Positions 9,733 to 20,639 are shown, counted from the stretch's first letter. The stretch: 64,000 nucleotides of DNA from Phytophthora quininea (GCA_011947345.1 JAAVTG010000565.1:434001-498000), one strand, 5' to 3'. The notes: a model not told the origin generated them from the letters alone. A program made the numbers and translations.

Positions 9733-11700
9733 CTACTGCTTGAGAACCTCCTGCATGATGCTGTTGGCAAGCTCTGGGTGAACACGACCTCCGCAACGCT
9801 TCATCACTTGGCCGATAAAGTACCCAAAGAGCTGCGTCTTGCCCTTCCAATACGCATCCAGGTTCTTTTTCGCCTTCTACAAAAGCAAGAATGTTTAATG
9901 CATTTCCTCACCAACGTCTCGAAGCAAATAGACGTACCGGGTCATCGAGCACTGCTCGGCAGAGCGAACGAATTTCTTTAGGATCTTGGATTTGCTTCCA
10001 GCCTTTTTCCTCCACCAGTTCGAGTGGCGACTTCTTCGCTTCATTTTCGTAGAACATGAGCTCCAGGACGTCCTTAGCAATTTTACCCGAGATGGTATCG
10101 TCCTGAATGAGGTCGATCAGTTCGCCAAGCTCGGTAGCTTGCACTGGGCTGCTAACAATGTCGCCGTTGGTTGCCTTCAAGTGTCCGAACAGATCGTTCA
10201 GCACCCAGTTCACCACCGTCTTCGCCGGTCGAGAACTCTTTGCTGCGATAGTCTCAAAGTACTGTGCTGCACCAGGCTCGTTCACTAGAACCGAGCTTTC
10301 GTACGATGTGAGATCGTATTGTGCACACAAGCGATTTTTAGTGCGGCTGGTAACTCGGGCAAACTGTCACTGATCTCTTCAATCAGCTTTGCCGGCACCA
10401 CGAGCGGTGGCAGATCTGGCTCTGGGAAGAATCTATAGTCCTTTGCTCCCTCCTTTGAGCGCATGCGTTTCTAGAAGAGAGAAAAACAAAGTCAATAAAG
10501 AATGCGAGTCGCACAAGCAGAAGATCTCTAACGTACTGTCTCTCCAGTAGCCGCATCAAACGAGCGAGTCTCGCGATGTACTTGTCCGCCTTGTTCCTCG
10601 ATCAGGCCGATTTGTCTCCTGGCCTCGTACTCGGCCGCACGCATCATGTTGCGGATGCTGTTCATATTTTCACCTCCACACGCTCACCAAACGGGACGTT
10701 GCTGGACTCCAAAGCGTTTTGAAGCGCCTCGACATCGGCGTCCTCTCCCAGGTTGGTCGGCCGCACACTCACGTTGAGATCACACCGCATGGATCCTTCT
10801 TCCATGTTGCCATCACACACCTCCAAGTGACGTAGCAAATGCTGCAGCTGCTTCATCACTTGCCCCGCCTCCAATGGACTGCGCAGATCCGGCTCCATCA
10901 CGATCTCCAGCAGAGCCGTCCCGGCACGATTCAAATCCACTACCGTGCTGTCCTCCTCCAGGTCGTGGATACTCTTGCCTACAGCAAACATCATCTCAGC
11001 AAAAAATAATAATAAACAATACTACAAGCATTATCTTCAACGCACCTGAATCCTGCTCAATCTGGATGCGAGTGATCCGCACACTCCTCGAGATAACATC
11101 CTAATACACACCGACACCCAAAATGCCATCAGTTCTCCATCTCCAAGTACAATCTCCGACTGCAACTACCTGCCCCTTTTCCTGCTTCTTTGCGTGTTTC
11201 TCTTTCCACTTGCGAAGAGCCTCGTTCTTCTCCTTCCTGGACTTGTATTTGGACGCATCGAACGTCGTTTCCTGCTCTCCTTTGCGGCTGCGTGTTCACT
11301 GACCACTGCAGATGACGGAACTTCAAAGTGCAGCGCGCCGCCGGATGCCACGGGCGCTCGCTGTTGCGTCAACTGGTACCCCAGCGGTAGATCGCAGTAG
11401 AAGTAGTGTTTACGCTCGAAGAGAGCGCGGGTGCACTGTGGCGTCCACTGCCAGACCCGTGCGGATGGCTTGGCGGACACACTCGCGGTTGATGACTGGT
11501 AGGGTGCCTGGTAGGGCGGCGTCAAAGAAGCTGACTTGGCGGTTGGGCCTTGCGGAGGACAGGGTGCTGGCTGCAGAGCCGCTCATGAGCTTGGAGTTGG
11601 ACAGCACCTGTGCATGGACCTCCAGGCCGATGCAGACCTCCCAGAGCTTGCCGCTCGGGCCGCGCAGCAGCTGCAGCAGCGGCTTGCCTTGCTGCGTCAT
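9733..11700 (-). CDS. gatB: Glutamyl-tRNA(Gln) amidotransferase subunit B, organellar
   Basis: Five exons: 11700-11170, 11100-11046, 10978-10537, 10470-9938, 9876-9733. GatB signatures appear in order: [20 protein letters not shown], then [19 protein letters not shown], then [17 protein letters not shown], then [18 protein letters not shown], then [13 protein letters not shown], then [14 protein letters not shown], and finally a GatB/YqeY-like C-terminal helical tail ([15 protein letters not shown]). With GatA and GatC it amidates Glu-tRNA(Gln) in organelles; here this would be the mitochondrion. A Lys/Glu-rich insertion ([20 protein letters not shown]) sits between the substrate loop and the IQIEQDSG motif. 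Frame breaks near 11420, 11285, 10668 (AAAAT) and 10335 (AAAAA) each restore a conserved motif with one base. No clear presequence precedes ATG 11700. Confidence 0.93.
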
Positions 11701-11781
11701 TAATGTGGATCTGGTAGCCGCTCGTTTTGGATCAGTATTGTTTCAAAATTAGCATTTAGTTCAGATTTAGTAGGTGTGTAT

Positions 11782-11802
11782 TTGGTAGAATCGTTCTACC
11801 AA
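11782..11802. repeat. Perfect 9-bp stem-loop over a stop codon
   Basis: TTGGTAGAA-tcg-TTCTACCAA is a perfect inverted repeat covering the stop codon (11796-11798) of the first hydrolase gene. A third half-copy (GGTAGAACG) follows at 11803. It could shape the mRNA 3' end or be a binding site in the adjacent gatB promoter. Confidence 0.5.
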
Positions 11803-12795
11803 GGTAGAACGACAAACTGCTTAGAGGTGAGCGTCAGGTTGGAAGACTGGGAGCTTTTTAGGTCTTGGAGAATAGCGGCGGTGGACGCTTCCGGGTCTTC
11901 GAATAACATCAAGTGCGACGTGTCGGGTAGTGGCTCGTTGGTAGAGTAGATGGTAGGGTATTTGCTGGCGATGCTGTTGAACAATTCGCTGTCGAACAGT
12001 TTGGTGCGACTGCCGCTGTGGAAACTAATGGGGCAGCGAGGGGCAGCCAGCTCGCTCTCCGTCAGATACAGTCGGTTGCCAGTGTAAACTGCTGCTTCGA
12101 CATGTGGATGACACGCCAGCACCGCCTTCTTTCGGTCGTCGTCGAATACGACGCCACCTTTGACCCACTTGTCCAGCACCTCACGATCCCAGGACGCAAA
12201 GTTCTTCCACCCATGGAAATGAGCCGCTGCAGCTTCCAGCGAAGGCCTGCAAGTCAACAAATCCAACGCCATTACAAGGTAGTCTACCGCATCGTAATAA
12301 ACCACCAACGCACCATTCGTTGTCCCGCTTCAGCGTAATAGACACTAAGAAATCGACTTTCTTCTCGTAGACGTCGTCGATCTCGCCGTAAATCGGCTCG
12401 AACAGGATGAGGCCGTCGAACGTGCCTGGATGTCGAGCTTCCGTGGCCCACAGGGCAGCCGCCCCCATGGAGTGGCCAATGCCCATCAACGGACCGTCCG
12501 TCCTGCACTGCAATTGCTGGATCTGCTTGAACGCTTCGTCGGCAGTGATCTTCGGCCAGTCGTTCATCGGATGCTTGACGCGTGGGGATCCGGTGTCATT
12601 GTTCCTGTAGTACACCTCACTTGGCACGGTCTTGTCGCGGTTGGCGCCTTGGAACGGCTGGTCGTAAGTGACGTACTCATCCACGGCGGATTGCAACCGC
12701 GGCGAGCACTTCAGCCGACGGATGACTGGGTCCCACACGTTCCTGCAGAAGCCGTTGGCGTGCGCGAAGACCAGCGTCGCTCTGGGTTTGGCCAT
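11796..12795 (-). CDS. Alpha/beta hydrolase, cluster copy 1
   Basis: Intact two-exon gene (12795-12314, 12246-11796; intron 67 bp), 310 residues. The oxyanion strand is LVFAHANGFC, the nucleophile elbow is GIGHSMGAAALW followed by PGTFDGLILFEPIYG, and a conserved His sits in TSHLMLFEDP near the C-terminus. These fit the alpha/beta-hydrolase-1 fold and resemble the Lpx1-like esterase/lipase group. The substrate is unknown. The intron splits a Trp codon (TG|G) at the same place in every copy of the cluster. ATG 12795 is chosen because all copies start about seven residues before the LLFAHG strand; an upstream Met would add an unrelated tail. This copy replaces the usual GGG of the oxyanion loop with ANG. 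Confidence 0.87.
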
Positions 12796-12943
12796 GGCTT
12801 TGGCAAGTTGACAAGTGAATCGATTACGAAACGCAAGCGAAGACACAGCGGCTGGATTATGAACAAGGCAAGGCAGCTTGCCTGACGTGTGTATTTTACG
12901 AACCGAGGACGATTGCGAACCACACTACACGGCATTGAGGCAT

Positions 12944-13884
12944 TTACAGCCGGGAAGCTGCGACTTTGAAGCAGTCGAGGGCTTCTAAGTCCGCCAGAAT
13001 GGCTGCGGTACATGCTGCCGGATCCTCCATCACCAGCAAGTGCGACGTGCCTTCCATCGGTTCGTGGGTCTTGTAGATTTCAGGATACAGGCGAGCTATG
13101 TCGAGGAACGTCTGCTGACTAAACAGCCTCGTCAGACCCCCGAGTGGAACGTCGTTCTGCACTGAGGTCTTCCTTGCTCCGTCTCCGACAGCCACAGTCT
13201 TCCCCGCAGTAGATTGCAGCTTCGACAGTCGGGTGGCAAGCCAACTCCACTGCGTCCGACTCCTCGTCGTCAACGATTGCTCCTTCCATCCAACGTTCAA
13301 GACTCTCACGGTCCCATTTCGAGAAGCCCTTCCAGGTGGCAAAGTAGGCTGCAGCTTCTTCCCGAGAAGACCTACACAACCAGTCAGCAACCAGCACATT
13401 GATATCATCGCACCCGTCTTACCATTTCCACTGCCGCTTCAGCGTCACATCCGCCATAAAGTTGTAGGCTCGGTCAGGTCCAGGTGGCATCGGGGGCCGT
13501 AAATGGGCTCGAATAACACCAGACCGTCGAACGTCCCCGGGGTGTTCACTTCAGTTCTCCAGAGTGCTGCAGCCCCCACTGAATGTCCAATACCAATCAC
13601 TGGGCGCTCTCCTCCAAGCTCTGCATCTTGGTGAGGATCTCGTCGGACGCTAACTGAATGGTATTGTTGGCTGGGTGCGTCACGTGGGGCCCCTTGGCCT
13701 CGATATGAGCTTGAACGCTGTTGTCTCGCTTGCTGCCGTGGTAGGGCAGATCCAGCTGCACAAAGTTCTCGACGGGGACGGATTCCAATAGAGAGGACTG
13801 CCGCATGCGACGGATCACCGGAGACCAAATGTCCTTGCAGAAGCCAGCGCCGTGGGCGAACACCAGCACAGGAGATCTTGCCAT
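12944..13884 (-). CDS. Alpha/beta hydrolase, cluster copy 2
   Basis: Two exons (13884-13423, 13371-12944; intron 51 bp with donor GTAAGA). Motifs: [11 protein letters not shown], nucleophile [31 protein letters not shown], and [17 protein letters not shown] near the end. The elbow is GHSVG where most copies have GHSMG. Four frame breaks lie at G or C runs (near 13605, 13490, 13200 and 13135); each is restored by one base and similarity to copies 1 and 3 then continues. With so many breaks, a real pseudogene cannot be excluded, but no residue of the catalytic set is lost. Confidence 0.78.
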
Positions 13885-14062
13885 TCTTTGACACGTCGGC
13901 GAGAATGGCATACGTCCGGATAACAAAAAACGATATCCGGATAAATAGTTGAAGTTGCCTATTGCAGTGAACAGCGATAGCGTGAGTCGACTCATAGAAT
14001 TATCGCTCACGCCATCCACTGCGACCATATTTAACCTGTTTGAAGCTGCTGTTGTGCGCAGG

Positions 14063-14074
14063 GATCACGTGAGT
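14063..14074. promoter_or_regulatory. GATCACGTGA motif in divergent hydrolase promoter
   Basis: GATCACGTGAGT followed by GACGTC lies between the divergent hydrolase copies 2 and 3, about 85 bp before the copy 3 start. The core CACGTG is an E-box. The same ten bases occur in the copy 4/5 promoter. Confidence 0.4.
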
Positions 14075-14158
14075 GACGTCGATCTGGCTAATAATCCCGA
14101 AGTGAAGACGCACGAATTGAAACTCCGAACACTCGTGAACGTGCTCGATTTCCGCCTC

Positions 14159-15116
14159 ATGACACCAACTGGCAAAGCTACGACGCTGCTATTCGTCCAC
14201 GGAGCCAGCTTCACCAAAGAGATTTGGCAGCCGATCCAGCGTCGACTGAAGGCGCTGCCTCTCTTCAAGTCCACGCCCAACGTGCAATTCGCGAGCATCG
14301 ATCTGCCCTACCACGGCACCAAGCAAGACGAGAGTGTTCGTCCCATTATCGACGAAGCCAAGGCGGACGTGGACCATCCGGCAGGTGCATGGGTGTCTTG
14401 GAGCTCTAACGCTGTCCATGACGAAGTCAAGAGACTGCAGAAGCAGAAACAAAAGGAGCTATCATCGGCATCGGTCACTCCATGGGAGCTGCGGCGCTTT
14501 GGACAGTTGAGGCGGAAAACCCAGGGACTTTCAACGGTCTGGTGCTGTTCGAACCTATCGTTGAGAAACCTGGCACTCGAGACCTCACAGCACAGCGATT
14601 CATGTTCGCAACAACGCTAAAGCGACAGCATCGTTGGTAAGGATATTTGTTCGGAGCACCTCAGCAAACGCCTTGCTTACTTTGTTTGTAGGGAATCTCG
14701 TGAAGCCGCAGCAGACTACTTCAAAGTCTGGAAGGGCTCTGCTTCGTGGGACCGTGAAAGTCTCGACTGCTGGCTGGAAACTGCCATTGTTTCGGAGCGC
14801 GATGGATCGGACGCTGTTGTCCTGCCACCCAGCGATCGAAGCATCCATTTACTGCCGGGACCGCTTATGGTTGACAGAGGACGAGCTGAAGCAAGTTCAG
14901 TGCCCTGTCACGTTCAACAGCAGCACTGGAACGAGGGTGTACGACCGCGGATATTTTGCTGGCCTCGAGCAAAAGCATCCTCGGATTTACAGCAACACGC
15001 CGCCACTGGGAAACACGGGGCACAATATGGTGATGGAGGACCCTGCGGCTTGCGCGATCGCAATTTACGCCGGCCTGGCAAAGTTTGACTGCTTCAAGAC
15101 AACGGTGTCGCTTTAG
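14159..15116 (+). CDS. Alpha/beta hydrolase, cluster copy 3
   Basis: Two exons (14159-14636, 14692-15116; intron 55 bp, donor GTAAGG). Motifs: TTLLFVHGASFTKEIW, DLPYHGTKQDES, the nucleophile IIGIGHSMGAAALW (after adding one A at the AAAA run near 14453), [16 protein letters not shown], and [18 protein letters not shown]. The N-terminus matches the family start at MTPTGKATTLLF. A second shift near 14820 (around GTTGTCCTGCC) needs either two added bases or one removed, which differs from the usual pattern in this window. The oxyanion loop reads HGAS rather than HGGG. This is the first copy on the plus strand. Confidence 0.78.
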
Positions 15117-15126
15117 GCGACTGAGT

Positions 15127-16249
15127 TCAACAGCAACTCCTTAGCCTTACGCTTTTAAGCTGAAGAAATCGAATTGCATTGCAATAATACGCACGGCAAA
15201 CTAAACACATGTAGTCGACGTGAGCTGGTACTGACCACTGAATCCATTTACCGTCCTGAATTGACTCTTTGTACGGCTCAAATTCCGTGAGGTCGCGAGC
15301 GATGCTGATGGCTGCCAGCTCCGGGTCTTCAAACACCAGCACATGCGAACAGCCCTCCATCGGCTCCCTCATCGTGTAAATGTGCGGGAATTTGCTCTGC
15401 AGCCCTCGAAGCGATCGCGAAACCACATTTTGGAGCGGCTTCCCAGTTGAAAGAGATTGGGCATTGGGGACGCTGCTGTTCCTCCTCCGTCAGCCACAAC
15501 GGTGGTTGGCAATACAGAGACGACTCGATCTTGGGGTGGCACGCGAGTGTGACGGTGCCGTCGCCAGAGTCAACCACCGCACCTCGAACGTAGGCCGAGA
15601 GAGACTCGTGGTCCCACTTGGCAAAGTTCCGGTAGCTCTGGAAGTACTCTTCAGCAGCAGCTCGCGAAGGCCTGAAACAGACACAAAGCACGCGTGAGTT
15701 GTGTGATTAAGCGCTTACTACAGCTCAAAACTCCAACCATGAAGAGACTCGCTGCAAAGTGATGCCCACCATGAAGTCGATCATGAAGTCCGTCTCGGGA
15801 GAGTTCTGGGCGAGCACTGGTTCAAATAGAATGAGACCGTCAAAGGTTCCCGGGTGCGCTATCTCCGTCGCCCAGAGCCCAGCGGATCCCATCGAGTGGC
15901 CGACACCGATGAGTTTGTGCTCGACTTTGCCCTCGGGATTCTCCATCTTGTTCTTCTCCTTCCACTCGGCGACTTGATCCTGCACGGCCCCTGCCACCCA
16001 CTTGACGAGGTCGTGCTTGTCGTTCCACACACGCGGGACTTTCGGCTTGCTGAGATCCACTCGAAAGTGCTCCACCGCCTTGGGGTCGTAATTTTCTCCG
16101 TGGTATGGGAAGTCGAACGTCACGAACTCGGTGGTGACGTTCTGCAACGCTGGCGAGCTCTTGAGCCGACGGATAATGGGCTCCCACGTGTCCTGGCAGA
16201 ACCCGCCGCCGTGTGCGAACAGCAACGTCACCTTCGTATCACTCGGCAT
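15127..16249 (-). CDS. Alpha/beta hydrolase, cluster copy 4
   Basis: Two exons (16249-15738, 15671-15127; intron 66 bp; the donor is the unusual GTTGGA). Motifs: TLLFAHGGGFC, FDFPYHGENYD, LIGVGHSMGSAGLW, AHPGTFDGLILFEPV, and CSHVLVFEDPELAAISIA. It has a charged insertion before the nucleophile strand (about 20 residues, Lys/Glu-rich) not seen in copies 1-3. Two frame breaks (AAAA near 15434, GGG near 15410) are repaired by one base each, giving a segment that aligns with copy 5. The C-terminal tail after FEPYKESI is about 40 residues longer than in the other copies, so the true end may differ. Confidence 0.8.
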
Positions 16250-16343
16250 GGGTAGGAGTGCCTGTGCTCTACAGTGCAGGTCCAGGAATGGCAATGGAAG
16301 ATCGCCAGCATCGTGGACGACAAGCGCATCAATTGATTACTGC

Positions 16344-16356
16344 GATCACGTGATTA
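16344..16356. promoter_or_regulatory. GATCACGTGAT palindromic motif in divergent hydrolase promoter
   Basis: ATCACGTGAT is a perfect 10-bp palindrome preceded by G, midway in the 200-bp divergent promoter of hydrolase copies 4 and 5. TGACGTCA follows at about 16384. It shares ten bases with the motif at 14063. Confidence 0.45.
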
Positions 16357-16449
16357 GTCCGACGCGTCACGCGCCCGACGTGGTTGACGTCACTGTTGAA
16401 GTTTAGCGCTCTCTGTTCATCATTTGGGAATCTCCATTGCCTTGTCGAG

Positions 16450-17441
16450 ATGACTCGAGCTCCTGTGGCGACGCTGCTGTTTGCGCACGGCGGGGGCTTC
16501 TGCCAGCGCTGCTGGGACCCCATCATCCGCCGCCTGAAGGACTCGCCTCTGCTCTCTGGTCGCACCGAGTTCGTGTCGTTCGACTTTCCATGGCATGGCA
16601 GCAAGTACGACCACTCGGTGCCTGTCACTGTAGATCGCACCAACCCACAGAAGCCTCGAGTGGACCATCCCGCCAGAGACCTCGCGACGTGGGCCCCGCA
16701 GGAAGTCTGGAGGCAAGTGCAGAAGCTGCGGACAGATCACATTGCTAAGGGATGGGGCGACAAGATCCCTCTCATCGGTATCGGCCACTCCATGGGCGCC
16801 ATGGCGCTCTGGAAGACGGAGGTCACCCACCCGGGCACGTTCACGGGGCTCACCTTGTTCGAGCCTGGGTATGGCGTCCGTACCGCCGAGAACGACAACA
16901 CCATCGACTTCTATGTGGCGTTGGCGCTGGAACGAAACGCTACCTGGTATGGTTACTTTTTGTGCTCGATGGAGTGCTGTAAATTGATTGATTCTGCGAA
17001 TGTAACAGGCCGACGAGGCAGGAAGCAGAGAATTACTTTGCAAACCTGCGGAACTTTGGGCGCTGGGACCGAGAAGCTCTGGCTGGGTACTCTCAAGGCG
17101 GTCTCATCGATCAGGACGACGGCTCAGTGGTGTTGGCATGCCATCCGATGATCGAGGCCTCGCTCTACTGCCACACGCCGCTGTATCTCTCCAGCGAACT
17201 CCAGCAACGCCCCCAGTGCCGCATCAATTTCCAAGGCGGGGCTCGTTCCAAGGTTTACAATCGAGAAGCGTTCGAGAGGATGAAGGCGAACTACCCACAC
17301 ATTTACCAGACGCGCCCTCTGATGCCTGGACTTTCGCACGCGATGGTGATGGAGGACCCGGCGCAATGCGCGAGCAAAGTGCTGACAGATCTGGAAGAAT
17401 TCGTACCAAAGGAGGACAAGAAGCCCCACTCCAGGATGTAA
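16450..17441 (+). CDS. Alpha/beta hydrolase, cluster copy 5
   Basis: Intact two-exon gene (16450-16946, 17009-17441; intron 62 bp), 309 residues and the best reference for the family here. Motifs: TLLFAHGGGFCQRCWDPIIR, FDFPWHGSKYDHS, IPLIGIGHSMGAMALWKTEV, HPGTFTGLTLFEPGYG, LACHPMIEASLYC, and LSHAMVMEDPAQC. The Ser of GHSMG and the late His of LSHAM are the presumed nucleophile and base. ATG 16450 gives the family-typical short N-terminus; no signal peptide or membrane helix is visible, so the enzyme is likely cytosolic or peroxisomal. The C-terminus ends HSRM, not a canonical peroxisomal signal. Confidence 0.9.
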
Positions 17442-17572
17442 GGTGTCGAGCGGGTTCTACTTGACGGAGCCAATGCTGGAAAGTTTATTGTAAACCTCAA
17501 GAGCAAAAAAGTGTTTGTTGTCCGAGAGCTATAGTGTGGACTTCCGTCTCGAGCAAACGATGCCAGAAGCTG

Positions 17573-18545
17573 CTAAAAACGACTTGCAGGAGTGAGTACA
17601 CCAGACTCAGTCAGTCCGTTCAAGATCATGAGGGAAGCCATCTCCGGGTCTTCCATCACCTGCAAGTGTGAGCATTGCTCCATCGGCTCGCCAAGTCTGT
17701 ACGTGCCAGGACTCGTGGTCACGACGTGGTCGAAAATCGGTTTGAAGAACATGTTGGTGCGGCTTCCGTAGTGAAAGAACGTGTCGCACTTTGGTCGAGT
17801 GAGCTGTCCGTCCGTGAAGCGCAGAATATTGTGGCAGTACAATGAAGCTTCAATCTGCGGACTACACGCCAGCACAATCTCCCTCGTCTTGTCATCTTCC
17901 ACCAGTGCACCATTAAGGTACGCCTTCAGTGACTCTCGATCCCACGACGCGAAATTCTTCAGGCCGTTAAAATATTCCTCCGCTGCAGTTCTCGTAGGCC
18001 TACAACAATAACATCCATCAGCTTCTTATCTAAGGCCACTTTCCTGATACTTCCTCACCATTTCGACTCTCTCTGCAGCGTCACCGACACCAAAAAGTCG
18101 GTGATTTTGTCCCAATGGCCTTATCCGTAATTCCATACACTGGTTCGAACAGAATCAACGCGTCGAAGGTCCCTGGAGCGATCACCTCGGTATTCCACAG
18201 CGCTCCAGCGCCCATCGAGTGGCCGACGCCAATCAGAGGCGGTCTCTTCCCTTCTGCCGCGTACTTGTCGCCCAGCAATTGTACTTGCTTCTGCACTTCT
18301 GCAGTCGTCAGAGGCACCAAATTCCTGGCTGGGTGGCTCACTCTGGGGCCTCCAGAGTCGCCTACTGCCACCTGCGCAGGCTCCGACTCGTCACGCTTGC
18401 TGCCGTGGAACGGGAAGTCGAACGTCACGAACTCGGAGCTTTGTAGCAGCGGAGACAGCTGCAGTCGGCGGATAATCGGATCCCAGATCTCTCGGCAGAA
18501 GCCTCCGCCATGGGCAAAGAGCAGCGTAGCTCCAGGCTTCATCAT
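17573..18545 (-). CDS. Alpha/beta hydrolase, cluster copy 6
   Basis: Two exons (18545-18059, 17999-17573; intron 59 bp). Motifs: ATLLFAHGGGFCREIWDPII, FDFPFHGSKRDES, PPLIGVGHSMGAGALWNTEV, APGTFDALILFEPVYG, and CSHLQVMEDPEMASLMIL. In this copy the LACHP motif of the cluster reads LACSP, losing the His. One frame break near 18112 (GGCC) is repaired by one base and restores HWDKITDFLVS. Two adjacent Met codons (18545, 18542) both fit the start. It is divergent from the dehydrogenase gene with only 100 bp between the starts. Confidence 0.85.
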
Positions 18546-18562
18546 CGCGCTTGTCCAGCAAT

Positions 18563-18572
18563 GATCACGCGA
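18563..18572. promoter_or_regulatory. GATCACGCGA, variant of the cluster promoter motif
   Basis: One mismatch from GATCACGTGA, located in the 100-bp shared promoter of hydrolase copy 6 and the dehydrogenase. Confidence 0.25.
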
Positions 18573-18645
18573 ACTTGATGTAGCATGTATCCCAATATTT
18601 ACAATAGCTTTCCAAAATATCACATCATGATTGACGAAGACAAGC

Positions 18646-19380
18646 ATGGCGGCTAAGACGGTGCTCATCACGGGCAGCAACCGCGGCATCGGGCTGGCGT
18701 TCGCCTCCCACTACAAGAAACAAGGTTGGCCGGTCATCGGCTGCGCGCGTAACGTCGACGCCACCACGGACGGACGTCTTCTTAGCTAGAATAAATCTTA
18801 GAACTCTCCTTAATGTCATATTTCGCTATATTCCGTATAGTTGAAGAAGCTGGAGCCCTGGCAATCCCAGTTGGACACGAGCAGCGAGGAGTCCATCCTG
18901 TCGGCCGCCAAGTTGCTGGAGAACGTGCCCATCAACTTGCTGGTCAACAACGCTGGCATCATGGACGTGCACGACCTGGAGACGACCACCAAGGAAGATC
19001 TGATGCACCATTTCGAGGTGAACGCCGTGGGTCCATTCCTCATGACCAGGGTGTTCCTGCCCAACCTTCGCCAGGCAGTGGCGGCGGAAGGCTCGGCCTT
19101 TGTGGCGCAAGTCACGTCCAGGATGGGCAGCATCACGGACAACGGGTCGGGCGGCGTCTACGGCAACCGAGCGTCCAAGACGGCGCTTAACATGTTGACC
19201 AAGAGTCTGGCGATAGACCTTGTCAAGGACAAGATTGGCTGTCTGCTGCTACACCCAGGGTACGTGAACACGGCCATGGTGGGCTTCCAGGGAACGGTCT
19301 CTCCGGAGGACAGTGTGGCGGGAATGACCAAGATCATCGCGCGCGAAGCTCGAGGACTCGGCAAAATTATTCCACTTTGA
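18646..19380 (+). CDS. Short-chain dehydrogenase/reductase with altered active-site Tyr
   Basis: The first exon starts at ATG 18646 with the Rossmann motif TVLITGSNRGIGLAFASHY (TGxxxGIG) and continues to about 18775. The main exon is 18841-19380. The 5' splice site of the intron is not clear: the best protein fit ends near ARNVDATTD, where no perfect GT donor is in phase. NNAG is present (LLVNNAGIMD), the catalytic Ser region is VTSRMGSI, and the active-site block reads VYGNRASKTALNM. Csga/sniffer-type relatives have Y at the position of N (YxxxK), so the catalytic Tyr is replaced by Asn while Lys remains and a Tyr sits two residues upstream. It is the only non-hydrolase gene in the cluster. 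Confidence 0.82.
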
Positions 19381-19543
19381 GAAGGGAGACGTCTTGCCCT
19401 GGTAGGCGGGCTGGAGACGGCAGCAGACGCCAAATATCCCCGATGACCGAAAAGAACTTTTCGTTTTGTGTTACTAATGGAGGAGCTTTCATTCCGCTGC
19501 TGCACTTGAATCGTTCAACAGCAACCTCGTGATCTGGACTGCT

Positions 19544-20492
19544 TCAGTTCGACGATCTAAACGGCTCGAAACTGGCCAGGTTGGTCAGTATCTTCTCGGC
19601 AACTTGCGCTGGTTTCTCCATGACCAGGAGGTGCGACGTGTCCGGAATCGCCTCCTCCAACGTGTAGATGCTTGGGTGCTTGGTGCTGATCTCGGCAAAC
19701 AGCGGCGGCCGGAACATTTTGGTCCTGCTACCGTAGAGGAAGCGGATGCTGCACTGAGGTCTTCCAGCTGCTGGTCGTCGAAGCGCAGCAGCTCGTGGCA
19801 GTACAAGGACGCCTCGATGGTTGGGTTGCAGGCCAAGATGGTCTTACCCGACGGCTCCTCCACTAAAGCCCCTTGCATGTAAGCATCCAAGCATTCGTTG
19901 TCCCATGGCGCAAAGTTCCTGTAACTGCGGAAATACTGCTCTGCTGCCGCTCTTGAGGGCCTGCAAATGTTCAAATAGTCGATTAGTCCCAGCAGAGAAT
20001 TGTTTGGCTTACTCAGACTTACCAGGACGACTCCCGCTTGAGCGTGATCGACACGAGGAAGGTGGTGACTGCAGCGGAGTTTGGCCCGTACACCGGTTCG
20101 AGCAGGATGAGACCGTCGAAAGTGCCCGGATAGTTCACCTCCGTGTTCCACATCGCACCGGCCCCCATGGAGTGACCGACCCCAATCAACACGGTGTCGG
20201 GATCCTTGTTTTTGAGCGCACGAGTTTCTTCCAACACCTGTGCCGATGTCCAGGCCGTCAGGTCAGCAGCTGGGTGATGAACTCTTGGAGATGTTGGATC
20301 GCTTAGGTCGATTTGGGGCTGCACAGACTCGTCGCGATTGCTGCCGTGATACTTGAAATCAAAGCTTGCGAACTTGGTGACGACAGGGCCTTGCAACAAT
20401 GGCGACTCTCGTAGGCGATCCACGATGGGCGTCCAAGATTCCTTGCAGAAACCACCGCCGTGGGCAAATAAGAGCGTGACTGTCTTCGACAT
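19544..20492 (-). CDS. Alpha/beta hydrolase, cluster copy 7
   Basis: Two exons (20492-20023, 19960-19544; intron 62 bp, donor GTAAGT). Motifs: VTLLFAHGGGFCKESWTPIV, FDFKYHGSNRDES, VLIGVGHSMGAGAMWNTEV, YPGTFDGLILLEPVYG, LACNPTIEASLYC, and [18 protein letters not shown]. One frame break near 19760 (GAAGACC) is repaired by one base, moving the stop to 19544 and restoring the family C-terminus. The frame is open upstream of ATG 20492, but that extension is unlike the other copies. It is convergent with the dehydrogenase (gap 163 bp). Confidence 0.87.
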
Positions 20493-20639
20493 GGCTTGGG
20501 CTTGGGAGCACTCTTGAGGGTTAAATGAATTGTGAGCATTGCTGGTGCAAATGTCATAAGCAGGAACAATCACGATAATGATTGTTATTAACAGTTCCTT
20601 GATGAGCACTTCTATCCAGTAGATCATGACGTAGTTCTG

